Made by a program: the position numbers and the translations under genes
Origin: Rhizobium leucaenae USDA 9039
Lineage (GTDB): Bacteria; Pseudomonadota; Alphaproteobacteria; Rhizobiales; Rhizobiaceae
Reading direction: 5' to 3'
DNA length: 64,000 nucleotides
NCBI RefSeq assembly: GCF_000426285.1
Contig: NZ_AUFB01000013.1
Span: 62,001 to 126,000, forward strand
Notes under the pieces: generated by a model
Seen by the model: the letters and a program-made list of their open reading frames with translations, nothing else
What the model was told of the DNA's origin: nothing
Database searches by the model: none
Shown: positions 42,664 through 51,513 of the stretch, piece by piece
Layout of the letters: each line of letters begins with the position of its first letter
Numbering within the stretch: position 1 is the first letter of the stretch

Positions 42664-43686
42664 TTACTCGCTGGTTGGATTGGAATTGAGATAGCTTGCG
42701 ATCACGTCGACCTCCGTCGCCGAACCGAAAACCAGCGGCGTGCGGCAATGGTGAGAGGTCGGGATCTTGTCCAGGATGGCGGTCGTGCCGTCGGTGGCCC
42801 GCCCCCCGGCCTGCTCCATCAGGAACGCGATCGGATTCGCTTCATACACCAGGCGAAGGCGCCCATTTTCAAAGCCGGGTCGCTTGTCGCCGGCGTAGAA
42901 GAACACACCGCCCCTGATCAGGATCCGGTGGAGCTCTCCGACTGCCGATCCGAGCCAACGCATGTTGAAATCGCGGCCGCGCGTTCCCTCCTTGCCGGTC
43001 AGACAATCCTGAAGATACAGGCTCATGGCAGGGTGAAGGTGACGGTGGTTGGAAGCGTTATATGCAAGCTCGGACGTGTCGCGAGGTATCTGAACCTGCC
43101 TTTTGACGATCAGGAACTCGCCGGTTTGGGGATGCATCGTCGCCAGCAGCACACCCTCACCGACCGAAAAGCCCAAATCGACCGTGTTGCCGAATGAGAC
43201 ATAACCGGCCGCGGCCTGGCGCTTTCCAGGGGTTAAAAAGGGATCTTCAGCTTCGCAGAAAGGCATGATCGAGAAGATCGTGCCGACGGGCGTGCCCAGC
43301 CCGACATTGCCTGAACCGTCGATCGGATCGATTGCGACCGCAAAATGCTGGCCATTGAGCATAACTGGCGCGTCGGCCTCCTCGGACAGGACCCTGGCAG
43401 CGCCTGCGCGTGCGAGTATTTCGACGAACAACTCGTGCGACGCGATGTCGATTGCCTTTTGCGCATCACCGTCGGTATTTGATCCGACAAGGTGGGCCAG
43501 ATCGCCCTCCAGGGAACCGGCTGCGATGCGTGCGGATAAAAGACAGGCGGCATCCAACACACCGTTGATTAGAGCCGCCACCCCCTGACGGGACAAATCC
43601 TCAGCAGCCCAGGTCGAGAGGTACTCATCGACAGAACCATACTGGACGCCCGCTTCGTCATTTCCGGGTGTCGCCGGCGCGCTCAT
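42664..43686 (-). CDS. fbp: Class I fructose-1,6-bisphosphatase (possible SBPase activity)
   Basis: 340 aa. Metal and phosphate-binding residues: SEEAD (101-105) and IDPIDGSGNVG (119-129), plus the loop GYVSFGNTVDLGFSVGEG. It removes the C1 phosphate of fructose 1,6-bisphosphate; several CbbF-type relatives also act on sedoheptulose 1,7-bisphosphate. ATG overlaps the transketolase stop (ATGA). In the order tkt-fbp-fba it resembles a cbb operon, but no phosphoribulokinase is present. Confidence 0.92.
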   Translation of the reverse strand: MSAPATPGNDEAGVQYGSVDEYLSTWAAEDLSRQGVAALINGVLDAACLLSARIAAGSLEGDLAHLVGSNTDGDAQKAIDIASHELFVEILARAGAARVLSEEADAPVMLNGQHFAVAIDPIDGSGNVGLGTPVGTIFSIMPFCEAEDPFLTPGKRQAAAGYVSFGNTVDLGFSVGEGVLLATMHPQTGEFLIVKRQVQIPRDTSELAYNASNHRHLHPAMSLYLQDCLTGKEGTRGRDFNMRWLGSAVGELHRILIRGGVFFYAGDKRPGFENGRLRLVYEANPIAFLMEQAGGRATDGTTAILDKIPTSHHCRTPLVFGSATEVDVIASYLNSNPTSE

Positions 43687-45677
43687 TGCTTGCCCCTTAT
43701 CCTTGCTAGGGCGCGCGTGACGATTGCGTCACGCGTGATCCCAAATTGCTCGTACAGCGTCTCGGCCGGCGCAGACGCTCCGAAGCCGGACATCCCAATC
43801 ACGTCGTCTTCGCTGTCGACATACCTAGTCCAGCCGAACTTCGAGAGCGCTTCCACGGCAATGCGCGGCGCGTTGCCGAGGACCGAGCTGCGGTAATCCT
43901 TGGGCTGCTGTTCGAAGAGATCCCAGCTCGGCATCGAGACGACAGCGGCGGGAACGTTTCTCGCCTCAAGCTCGTCGGCAGCCTGGATCGCAAGCGCGAC
44001 TTCCGTTCCAGTGGCGATGATTGTGACGGCACGTTCGCTGCTCGCTTCCCGCAGCACATAGGCTCCCCGTGCGCAGCGATTGATGCCGTCACGCTGGGCG
44101 CGCAGTTGCGGGACATTCTGCCGCGAGAGCGCCAAAACCGACGGCGTGTTCTTGCTGGTTATTGCAAGATCCCAGCATTCCAGCGTCTCGATGGTGTCGG
44201 CCGGCCGGAATACATGCAAGTTCGGCATTGCCCTGAGGCTGGCAAGATGCTCGACCGGCTGGTGCGTCGGACCGTCTTCGCCAAGACCGATCGAGTCATG
44301 CGTCATCACGAAGATAGAGCGGACGCCCATCAGAGCCGCCACACGAATGGCATTGCGGCAATAATCCGAGAAGACGAGGAACGTGCCACCATAGGGTATG
44401 ACGCCGCCGTGAGCCGCCATACCGTTCATCGCGGCGGCCATGGCAAACTCTCTAACGCCATAGCTGACATACCGCCCGCTTGCAGCGGCGGTGAAATCGC
44501 TGTCGACGGCCGGAACCCGGGTCAAGTTTGAGTGGGTGAGGTCAGCGGACCCGCCGATCATTTCCGGAAGCAGCTCCGTCAGCGCTTCCAGTGCGATCTG
44601 GCTTGCCTTACGCGTTGCCACTGATTGCGGCTTGTCGAGCAGCTTTGCCTTGGCGGCGTTGACCGCTTCCTCATATCGCGCTGGCAATGAGCCGGCGGTG
44701 CGGCGTTCAAACTCACTTCTGACATCTGCGCCCGCTGCTTCGAGCCGCGCTTGCCAGTCCTTGCGCGCCTTGGCGCCCTTCGCGCCGACTTCGCGCCAAG
44801 TTTTGAGGATTGGAGCAGGAATCTCGAAAGTGTCCGCCGTCCAGCCATAGACTGCCTTCGTCGCGGCGGCTTCGCTGGCGCCGAGCGGTGCACCATGTAC
44901 GGAGCTTGTTCCTGCCCTTGACGGAGAGCCGTATCCAATGATGGTTTTCAGGGCTATGAGGGATGGTCTGGATCCTTCCGCCTTCGCCTGCGAGATCGCC
45001 GCGTCGATCGCATCCGGATCATGACCGTCAACGCGCTGCGTGTGCCATCCGTAGGCGTCGAACCTCGCGAGCACATCTTCCGAAAACGCGATTGCGGTCG
45101 AGCCGTCGATGGTGATGGAGTTGTCGTCGTAAAGGACGATCAACTTGCCGAGCTGCAGGTGGCCGGCCAGCGAAGCAGCTTCCTGACCAACACCTTCCAT
45201 GAGACACCCATCTCCACAGAAAACGTAGGTCCGGTGATCGACAAGCGCTGCGCCAAATTCGGTTGATAGGCGCCGCTCCGCGATAGCCATTCCGACAGCC
45301 GACGCGATCCCCTGTCCGAGCGGCCCGGTGGTCGTCTCGACGCCAGCGGTGTGCCCGTATTCGGGATGACCTGGCGTTTTGGAGCCCCATTGGCGGAAGT
45401 TGCGAACCTGCTCAATCGTCATGTCTTCGTACCCGGTGAGGTGCAGAAGGCTGTAGAGCAGCATCGAGCCATGGCCGTTCGACAGGACGAAACGATCGCG
45501 GTCCGGCCAGCCAGGTTCGCTTGAATCGAACTTGAGGTGCCGGCCGAACAGCACCGCCGCCGCATCAGCCATGCCCATGGGCATTCCGGGGTGCCCGGAC
45601 TTTGCGGCCTCAACCGCGTCGATCGACAGGACACGGATAGCGTTCGCGAGATCGCGGATCGAAACTGCTGCTGTCAA
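43683..45677 (-). CDS. tkt: Transketolase
   Basis: 664 aa. The N-terminal AKSGHPGMPMGMADAAAVLF, the TPP motif GDGCLMEGVGQEAASLAGHLQLGKLIVLYDDN and the pyrimidine-domain MTHDSIGLGEDGPTHQPVEHLASLR are all present. It moves two-carbon units between sugar phosphates. A strong GGGAGGA lies 5 nt before a TTG at 45677, taken as the start; an ATG 15 bp upstream contains the site itself and has none before it. It heads the operon tkt-fbp-fba-lerI-derI, with a TATAAT at 45754-45759 and heptamers at 45813. Confidence 0.93.
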   Translation of the reverse strand: MTAAVSIRDLANAIRVLSIDAVEAAKSGHPGMPMGMADAAAVLFGRHLKFDSSEPGWPDRDRFVLSNGHGSMLLYSLLHLTGYEDMTIEQVRNFRQWGSKTPGHPEYGHTAGVETTTGPLGQGIASAVGMAIAERRLSTEFGAALVDHRTYVFCGDGCLMEGVGQEAASLAGHLQLGKLIVLYDDNSITIDGSTAIAFSEDVLARFDAYGWHTQRVDGHDPDAIDAAISQAKAEGSRPSLIALKTIIGYGSPSRAGTSSVHGAPLGASEAAATKAVYGWTADTFEIPAPILKTWREVGAKGAKARKDWQARLEAAGADVRSEFERRTAGSLPARYEEAVNAAKAKLLDKPQSVATRKASQIALEALTELLPEMIGGSADLTHSNLTRVPAVDSDFTAAASGRYVSYGVREFAMAAAMNGMAAHGGVIPYGGTFLVFSDYCRNAIRVAALMGVRSIFVMTHDSIGLGEDGPTHQPVEHLASLRAMPNLHVFRPADTIETLECWDLAITSKNTPSVLALSRQNVPQLRAQRDGINRCARGAYVLREASSERAVTIIATGTEVALAIQAADELEARNVPAAVVSMPSWDLFEQQPKDYRSSVLGNAPRIAVEALSKFGWTRYVDSEDDVIGMSGFGASAPAETLYEQFGITRDAIVTRALARIRGKQ

Positions 45678-45750
45678 TTCTTCCTCCCTCATAAACCGCG
45701 ACTAATGTGGCGCACTTTTCTGGATATCACAATATCGAAACACAAAATAA

Positions 45751-45763
45751 CGTATTATATACG
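45751..45763 (-). promoter_or_regulatory. -10 region of the tkt promoter within an inverted repeat
   Basis: CGTAT-N3-ATACG (45751-45763). On the minus strand it contains TATAAT at 45759-45754, a perfect -10 hexamer, 74 bp upstream of the tkt start codon. The flanking TAACGTAT resembles the palindrome at 46080-46093 in front of the divergent binding-protein gene. Confidence 0.5.
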
Positions 45764-45812
45764 ACAAACATAACAATATCACATTCCGCTGCAAAAAGTC
45801 TGCCCATCGACA

Positions 45813-45833
45813 TCATACCTCATACCTTATACC
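45813..45833. promoter_or_regulatory. Heptamer operator E (tkt / ABC system 4 divergent region)
   Basis: TCATACC, TCATACC, TTATACC in direct tandem, i.e. GGTATRA every 7 bp on the minus strand, facing tkt. It lies about 55 bp upstream of the tkt -10 box, a position more like an activator site than a repressor site. The remaining part of the 459-bp gap 45678-46136 holds no gene. Confidence 0.72.
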
Positions 45834-46057
45834 TCTCTATTTGCGCAATAGCTTTTATTTGACTACCGCGTCGATCGGGAGCCGTAAGGATCGTTCCGGG
45901 TCGATTTCATGGGGGCGGTCTGCCTCGATCCGTTTGGTGGCAAACGGACAAGACGACCACCGTGATGAATACCGCGTTGGGCACTCACGGTGGTTGAAAC
46001 CATCCCAAATGCGGGATGCTCAATTCGGCTCGCCGATGTTTCCCGACATTTCTTCAG

Positions 46058-46093
46058 TTGACAGCTTTTACAAATGCATTAACGTATACGTTA
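46058..46093 (+). promoter_or_regulatory. Promoter and palindromic operator of ABC system 4
   Basis: TTGACA at 46058-46063 is a consensus -35 box. TAACGTATACGTTA at 46080-46093 is a perfect 14-bp palindrome that covers the place of the -10 box. The GntR encoded in the same operon (50791) is the likely binder and would act as a repressor by blocking polymerase. Confidence 0.6.
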
Positions 46094-46136
46094 TTGAATT
46101 CGAGGAACTCAATAGGCCTTAAAGGGAGGAACCGAA

Positions 46137-47267
46137 ATGCCTATGACGATGCGCAAGTCCCTACAGATGATCGCCCTTGCCACTGCCCTCGGCGGCAGCG
46201 CTGCCTATGCGCCGAGCGCCTTCGCGATCGATGTCGATAAACAGATCAAGGATATTGAAAGTCACCCGGCAAGCGGGCCCAACGGCGAAAAAGCGACCCT
46301 CGCGAGCGACCTGAAGCTATCCGCCGAAGAGATCGAAAAGATCAAGGCGAAGCATGCCAAAGCGGCCATTGTGATGCACTACACGGCGTCTGACTGGGCC
46401 AAGGCCCAGATGGCCGGGCAAAAGAAGGCCCTGGAAGAGCTCGGCGTCGAAATCGTTGCGACGACTGATGCTGGATATCGCGCGGAGCAGCAAGTTTCAG
46501 ACATCGAAAGCGTCATGGCGCTCAAACCTGACGTCATGATCACCGTTCCCGCCGAGCAGTCAGCCACGGCCGCAGCATACAAGAAAGCTGCTGCCGCTGG
46601 CATTAAGATCATCTTCCTTGACCAGACCGGCGCCGGGATGAAGGCTGGCAAAGACTATGTGAGCCTCGTCTCTTCCGACAACCGCGGGATGGGAAAGGTC
46701 GCCGCACTGCTCATGGCCAAGGCGCTCGACGGCAAGGGCGAAATCGGTCTCATCCCGCATGCGTCCGACCTTTTTGCCACCAAAGAACGCGTGGTCGGCT
46801 TCAAGGAAGCGATCAAGGATTATCCGGATATCAAGATCGTCCAGGAGACCGGTGTCGGAGGCCCTGATTTCTCAAGCGAATCCGAGCGCGTCGCCTCCGC
46901 AATGCTGACGGCCCACCCCAACCTCAATGGCATCTGGGCCGTGTGGGACGTTCCAACAGAAGGCGTCCTGTCAGCGGCGCGCGCAGCGGGCGCGTCCAAG
47001 AGCCTCGTCATCACCACTTGCGACCTTGGCGTCAACATCTCGATCGACATGGCTAAGAAGGGTTACGTCAAGGCAACCGGATCCCAGCGTCCGTACGGCG
47101 CCGGTTATGCCGAGGGCATCCTTGCCGGATACGCCCTACTCGGAAAGGACGCACCTCCCTACGTCGTGCTCCCGGCCCTTGCGGTGACCCGCGATAACCT
47201 GATCGAGGCGTGGCCGCAGTCGAACGGCGACCAGGCACCGAAGATTCTCACCGACGCAATGAACTAA
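46137..47267 (+). CDS. CUT2 sugar ABC transporter periplasmic substrate-binding protein (system 4)
   Basis: 376 aa. Signal peptide MPMTMRKSLQMIALATALGG to about ALA/AFA before IDVDKQ. RbsB-type body: AAIVMHYTASDWAKAQMAGQKKALEELGVEIVATTDAGY, MALKPDVMITVPAEQS, GIKIIFLDQTGAG and NLNGIWAVWDVPTEG. A spacer of about 50 residues follows the signal peptide. GGGAGG lies 7 nt before the ATG. It opens a long plus-strand operon that contains otnK and otnC, so the ligand may be an acid sugar or its precursor. Confidence 0.92.
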   Translation: MPMTMRKSLQMIALATALGGSAAYAPSAFAIDVDKQIKDIESHPASGPNGEKATLASDLKLSAEEIEKIKAKHAKAAIVMHYTASDWAKAQMAGQKKALEELGVEIVATTDAGYRAEQQVSDIESVMALKPDVMITVPAEQSATAAAYKKAAAAGIKIIFLDQTGAGMKAGKDYVSLVSSDNRGMGKVAALLMAKALDGKGEIGLIPHASDLFATKERVVGFKEAIKDYPDIKIVQETGVGGPDFSSESERVASAMLTAHPNLNGIWAVWDVPTEGVLSAARAAGASKSLVITTCDLGVNISIDMAKKGYVKATGSQRPYGAGYAEGILAGYALLGKDAPPYVVLPALAVTRDNLIEAWPQSNGDQAPKILTDAMN

Positions 47268-47275
47268 CGGTGCGC

Positions 47276-47297
47276 GGGAGCGGCTCCGGCCGCTCCC
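47276..47297 (+). terminator. Intercistronic hairpin after the binding-protein gene (system 4)
   Basis: GGGAGCGG (47276-47283) pairs with CCGCTCCC (47290-47297), with a further C-G pair inside and a TCCG loop. It lies 8 bp past the binding-protein stop and before the ATPase gene. No T-tract, as in the other three transporter operons. Confidence 0.65.
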
Positions 47298-47321
47298 CGT
47301 CCCCAGCGGCGGACAACGACC

Positions 47322-48905
47322 ATGAACACTCAAGCAGTCACCGAAACCCTCGCCGCCGTCAGGATGCGCGACGTGAGGAAATCGTTTGGCGGCGTGCACG
47401 CATTGCGCGGTGTCAGCCTGACGATCCAACCCGGGACAATCCATGCGCTGGTCGGCGAAAATGGCGCCGGCAAGTCTACGCTGTTGAAGATCCTGCAGGG
47501 CGTGGTCACACCCACGGAGGGATCCATCGAGGTTTTTGGCGAACACATGTCGTCAAGCTCTCCGGAGAATTCCCGCAGGCTCGGCATTGAGATGATCTTC
47601 CAGGACCTCAGCCTGATCCCCACCCTCACGGTCGCCCAGAACATTTTCCTCAACCGGGAGCCCCGCCGCCTGTCGATCTTGGTCGACGAGCGCAGGGAAA
47701 TCGCACAGGCAGCCGAGATCATCGGCCAACTCAACCTCAGGGTTGATCCGAGGACGCCTGTTTTTGAACTCAGCCCCGGCCAGGCCCAGCTGACCGAGAT
47801 CGCCAAGGCCATCCACCAGGACGCCAGGATCCTTATCCTTGACGAACCAACCTCGTCGCTGAGCGCACAGGAAGCCGACACTCTGTTCGGCATGTTGAAG
47901 AAGCTCACTGCGGCGGGAACAGCCGTGATCTACGTTTCCCATCGCATGACCGAGATCATGACGATCGCCGACGAGATTACAATTCTGCGTGACGGTCAGA
48001 ACGTGACCTCCGGGAAGACATCCGAATTCACGCTCGACTCGATCGTGCAGCACATGGTCGGCAAGCGTGTCACCGGTTTCCAATACCAGGCGCGCGCCAT
48101 TGATCGCAGCGGCAAACCCGCGCTGAGCGTACGTGGCCTTTCGGGCCCTTCGGGAAAACCCAGCGATGTCAGCTTCGACGTTCACAGGGGCGAGATTGTG
48201 GGAATAGCAGGCCTCATGGGCGCTGGCCGGAGCGAGCTTGCCCGCCTTCTTTTCGGCGTCGATAAGAAAACTGCGGGAACCGTAGAACTCGGCGACACTG
48301 CCGTTGAGTTCAAGTCACCTTCGGATGCGATCAAGGCTGGCATTGTGCTTGTTCCGGAGAGCCGCCACGAGGAAGGTCTGGTTGTCGAGCACAGCGTCGG
48401 CGACAATCTTGGACTGCCGCAGATCGGTCAGCTCGTCCGCGGTCCCTTCATCGACCGTCGACGCGAGGGAACACTGACCTCCGATCTCATCAAGCAACTG
48501 AGGATCAAGACGCCGTCCGCTGACAACAAGGTCAGGAACCTTTCCGGCGGCAACCAGCAGAAGATCGTTATTGCCAAATGGCTAGCGATTGATCCTTCGG
48601 TTGTCATTCTCGACGAACCAACAGCAGGCGTAGACATCGGTTCAAAGGCCGAGATCGTTGAACTCATTCGGAGCGTCGCCTCCTCCGGAAAGTCCGTCAT
48701 CGTCATCTCGTCGGAACCAGCCGAGCTTCTGGCAACAAGCGACCGCATCCTGGTCATGAACAACGGACGTCTCGCGCGCGAAATCGAGCGCGACGAAATC
48801 GAAAGCTGGGCCACGATTGCCGGCGACGAAACTCAATCTCCGCTGATCCGCACCGAACTCGGTCTGCAGGTCGCGATTCAGAAGGCAACCCAAAATGTCC
48901 ACTGA
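47322..48905 (+). CDS. CUT2 sugar ABC transporter ATP-binding protein (system 4)
   Basis: 527 aa, two ATPase domains. Domain 1: VGENGAGKSTLLKIL, LSPGQAQLTEIAKAI, LILDEPTSSL. Domain 2: GLMGAGRSELARLLFG, LSGGNQQKIVIAKWL, VILDEPTAGVDIG. The C-terminal tail of about 30 residues after the second domain is a little longer than in the other systems. The ribosome-binding site is weak, and the gene may depend on the upstream message. The stop overlaps the permease start by 11 bp. Confidence 0.94.
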   Translation: MNTQAVTETLAAVRMRDVRKSFGGVHALRGVSLTIQPGTIHALVGENGAGKSTLLKILQGVVTPTEGSIEVFGEHMSSSSPENSRRLGIEMIFQDLSLIPTLTVAQNIFLNREPRRLSILVDERREIAQAAEIIGQLNLRVDPRTPVFELSPGQAQLTEIAKAIHQDARILILDEPTSSLSAQEADTLFGMLKKLTAAGTAVIYVSHRMTEIMTIADEITILRDGQNVTSGKTSEFTLDSIVQHMVGKRVTGFQYQARAIDRSGKPALSVRGLSGPSGKPSDVSFDVHRGEIVGIAGLMGAGRSELARLLFGVDKKTAGTVELGDTAVEFKSPSDAIKAGIVLVPESRHEEGLVVEHSVGDNLGLPQIGQLVRGPFIDRRREGTLTSDLIKQLRIKTPSADNKVRNLSGGNQQKIVIAKWLAIDPSVVILDEPTAGVDIGSKAEIVELIRSVASSGKSVIVISSEPAELLATSDRILVMNNGRLAREIERDEIESWATIAGDETQSPLIRTELGLQVAIQKATQNVH

Positions 48906-49872
48906 AGCCAAGACATTGAACACAGAGACGGATGCAACCCACATGCGGCCGTGGCACAGCAACTGGCGCGACTACGTCGTCTACATCGGCTTCGTCGTCA
49001 TCTTCATCGTCTTCGCGATCCTGCTGCAGGATCGCGGATTCCTATCTTCAAACAACCTGCTCAACATCCTGCGGCAGACTGCGATCGTCGCCATCGTTTC
49101 CATGGCAATGTCGTTCGTACTCTCGGCGGGCGAGATCGACCTCTCGGTCGGAGCCATAGCCGGACTGTCGTCGGTGGTCGCTGGCCTGGTGCTGAGCAAG
49201 TACGGTCTATTCCCCGGCATTCTCGCGGGCTTGACCCTCGGGCTGCTGGTAGGCGCCGTAAACGGCGGCCTGACTGCCTATCTCAACATCCCGTCGTTCT
49301 TGGTGACACTCGGCATGATGGGGATCGCGCGAGGGGTCGGAATGTGGGTAAGCGGCACTTCGCCTGTTCCAATTATCAACGATACGTTCATTTTCGTCTT
49401 TGGTTCCGGTAACATCGGCCCTGTTCCTGTCCTCGTTGTCTGGGTCGCCGTTCTGGGCACGATCGCCCATATCGCGCTCCGAAAGACACCGTTCGGCCGC
49501 AAGGTCATGTCGGCAGGCGGAAACTCGGTCGCAGCTCGCTACAGCGGCGTCGATGTCCGGAAAATCAAGTTCCAGGTGCTGCTACTGACGGGGATGGCCG
49601 CTGCGATCGCTGGCATGCTCTATGCTGGACGCCTGCAGTCTGGACGCTTCCAGCTTGGCGAAGGCGATGAGCTGTCTGTCATTGCAGCCGTGGTTCTCGG
49701 CGGTACCAGCCTATTCGGCGGACGCGGCACCGTGATCGGTTCCATCGTCGGTGCCCTGCTCATCGGTGTCATCAACAACGGTCTTATTCTTGGCGGCCTC
49801 GACTACAGCCAGCAGCTCATCGCGCGCGGAATGCTCATCATCCTGGCTGTGGCGGTCGGCCGAAGCCGCTAA
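48895..49872 (+). CDS. CUT2 sugar ABC transporter permease (system 4)
   Basis: 325 aa. The motif SAGEIDLSVGAIAGLSSVVAG stands for the usual GIDLSVG, and VIAAVVLGGTSLFGGRGTVIGSIVG is the C-terminal signature. SFLVTLGMMGIARGVGMWVSGT is also family-typical. Translation is coupled to the ATPase gene through an 11-bp overlap. The first 20 residues are polar. Forms the membrane pore with the ATPase at 47322. Confidence 0.93.
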   Translation: MSTEAKTLNTETDATHMRPWHSNWRDYVVYIGFVVIFIVFAILLQDRGFLSSNNLLNILRQTAIVAIVSMAMSFVLSAGEIDLSVGAIAGLSSVVAGLVLSKYGLFPGILAGLTLGLLVGAVNGGLTAYLNIPSFLVTLGMMGIARGVGMWVSGTSPVPIINDTFIFVFGSGNIGPVPVLVVWVAVLGTIAHIALRKTPFGRKVMSAGGNSVAARYSGVDVRKIKFQVLLLTGMAAAIAGMLYAGRLQSGRFQLGEGDELSVIAAVVLGGTSLFGGRGTVIGSIVGALLIGVINNGLILGGLDYSQQLIARGMLIILAVAVGRSR

Positions 49873-49901
49873 CCTGGAAGGTTCTACGGAGGTATTACGA
49901 T

Positions 49902-50762
49902 ATGAGAGTTTTAGTCACAGGCGGCAGCGGCAAACTGGGTAGAGCCACGATCAAGCATCTGGTTGAGAGCGGCCACGACGTCATCAACGCGGATACGATC
50001 GCTCCGCCAGAAAACCTCTGCCCCTTCGTCAGGGTCGATTTCGAGGATATGCGCGCCACGATCGAGGCGATCAGTGGCTTTGATTGGGACCACAATCGCA
50101 ACACTGAAGCCGTCGTCCATCTGGCCGCTGTGCCGATGCCGGGGCGCGTTGCTCCTGCGGATGTTTTCCGGGTCAACACCATTTCGACGTTCAATGTTTT
50201 CGAGTCATGCCGCTTGCTCGGCATCAAGAACATCGTGTGGGCGTCGAGCGAGACCCTGCTCGGCATTCCTTACGAGATCAAGCCTGACTATCTGCCGGCG
50301 GACGAGAATTATCAGTCGCGCCCGGAAACCTCCTATTCCCTCTCGAAGCATCTCGGCGAGGAGATGGCAAAGCAGTATTGCCGCTGGGACAGCGAGCTCA
50401 AGATCGTTTGCCTACGCTTCTCCAACGTTATGGACGAGAGCGAGTATGCGGACTTCCCGGCCTTCGAGCAGAACCCGGGCAGCAGACGCTTCAACCTTTG
50501 GACCTATATCGACGCCCGCGACGGGGCACAGGCGATCCGTCGCTCGCTCGAGTGGAGCGGCAAAGGTGCCGAGGTGTTCATCATCGCAAACGACGATGGG
50601 GTCATGACCACCTCCAACGAGGAACTCGTCAGGAGGTGGTATCCGGGGGTCCCGTTCAAGAAGCAGATCGGGAACAACGAAACCTTGCTGTCGATCGACA
50701 AAGCAAAGAGCGTTCTCGGATACCAGCCTGAACATAGCTGGCGAAAATATGTAGGCTCCTGA
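49902..50762 (+). CDS. NAD(P)-dependent epimerase/dehydrogenase (extended SDR; DenD- or uronate-dehydrogenase-like)
   Basis: 286 aa. The Rossmann start RVLVTGGSGKLGRATIKHL, VVHLAAVP, SSETLLG and the catalytic YSLSK are in order. The C-terminus ends SVLGYQPEHSWRKYVGS, the usual end of this group. Extended SDRs of this size include D-erythronate dehydrogenase (DenD) and uronate dehydrogenase, both of which oxidise sugars or sugar acids. With otnK and otnC in the same operon, oxidation of a tetronate to its 3-oxo form is a good guess. A degraded paralogue is at 57176. Confidence 0.85.
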   Translation: MRVLVTGGSGKLGRATIKHLVESGHDVINADTIAPPENLCPFVRVDFEDMRATIEAISGFDWDHNRNTEAVVHLAAVPMPGRVAPADVFRVNTISTFNVFESCRLLGIKNIVWASSETLLGIPYEIKPDYLPADENYQSRPETSYSLSKHLGEEMAKQYCRWDSELKIVCLRFSNVMDESEYADFPAFEQNPGSRRFNLWTYIDARDGAQAIRRSLEWSGKGAEVFIIANDDGVMTTSNEELVRRWYPGVPFKKQIGNNETLLSIDKAKSVLGYQPEHSWRKYVGS

Positions 50763-50790
50763 GAAATCAGCCAGCTTGAAGGGAAAGAAA

Positions 50791-51501
50791 ATGCCGACCA
50801 GGAAACAGACAGCACCGGTCTCAGAGATCAAAGAGGACGCCTTCGCGAAAACAATGACCGCGACAGCGCACCTTCGGTTGCGCCAGCTCATCCTGGATAA
50901 CAAGTGGGCGCCCGGTTACCAGGCGACCGAACAGGAAGTCGCGTCCCAGTTGGGGATGAGCCGGACGCCCGTAAGGGAGGCGCTCATGCGCCTCCAGCAG
51001 GACGGACTTGTCTCGGTGATCCCGAGGCACGGAATGCGGGTTCTGCCGATTTCTATTTCTGACATGAAGGAAATTTACGAAATCCTGACGTCGCTCGAGA
51101 GTACGGCTGCAGAGCTTGCCGCCAGCCGCCAGCTTTCCGAGGATCAACTCCGGGGTCTCGAAAAGGCGACGGCCGACATGGACCATGCGCTTTCACAAGA
51201 TAATTTGGAGCGCTGGGCGCAGGCGGACGCAAGATTTCATGAGCAACTGCTCGACCTTGGCGGCAACCAGATGCTCAAGTCGGTCGTCCTCAATTTCATC
51301 GACCGCGCACATCGCGTCAGGATGGTGACGCTGAAGATGCGTCCCAAGCCGGTTAACTCAACCCGCGAACATGCAGAACTCGTGCAAGCAATCCGCGAAG
51401 GCGACCGCGAAAAAGCAAGAAACATTCACAAGGCGCACCGCGAGCGGGCAGGCAAGGAACTGCTCGACCTTCTCGAGCGCCTCGGCCTCAACCACCTCTA
51501 G
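50791..51501 (+). CDS. GntR-family transcriptional regulator (FCD subfamily)
   Basis: 236 aa. HTH: LRQLILDNKWAPGYQATEQEVASQLGMSRTPVREALMRLQQDGLVSVIPRHGMRVLPI. FCD domain: YEILTSLESTAAELAA, DARFHEQLLDLGGNQML, REHAELVQAIREGD. The start is the ATG at 50791 after GAAGGGAAAG; a TTG 15 bp upstream includes that site. It is embedded in the operon it likely controls, through the palindrome at 46080-46093. Confidence 0.9.
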   Translation: MPTRKQTAPVSEIKEDAFAKTMTATAHLRLRQLILDNKWAPGYQATEQEVASQLGMSRTPVREALMRLQQDGLVSVIPRHGMRVLPISISDMKEIYEILTSLESTAAELAASRQLSEDQLRGLEKATADMDHALSQDNLERWAQADARFHEQLLDLGGNQMLKSVVLNFIDRAHRVRMVTLKMRPKPVNSTREHAELVQAIREGDREKARNIHKAHRERAGKELLDLLERLGLNHL

Positions 51502-51513
51502 GACAGGTTTCAA

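Noticed and set aside
30027..45677. Calvin cycle (RuBisCO plus tkt, fbp, fba)
   Set aside because: The RuBisCO homologue has lost several catalytic residues, there is no small subunit gene and no phosphoribulokinase, and the neighbours are sugar catabolic.
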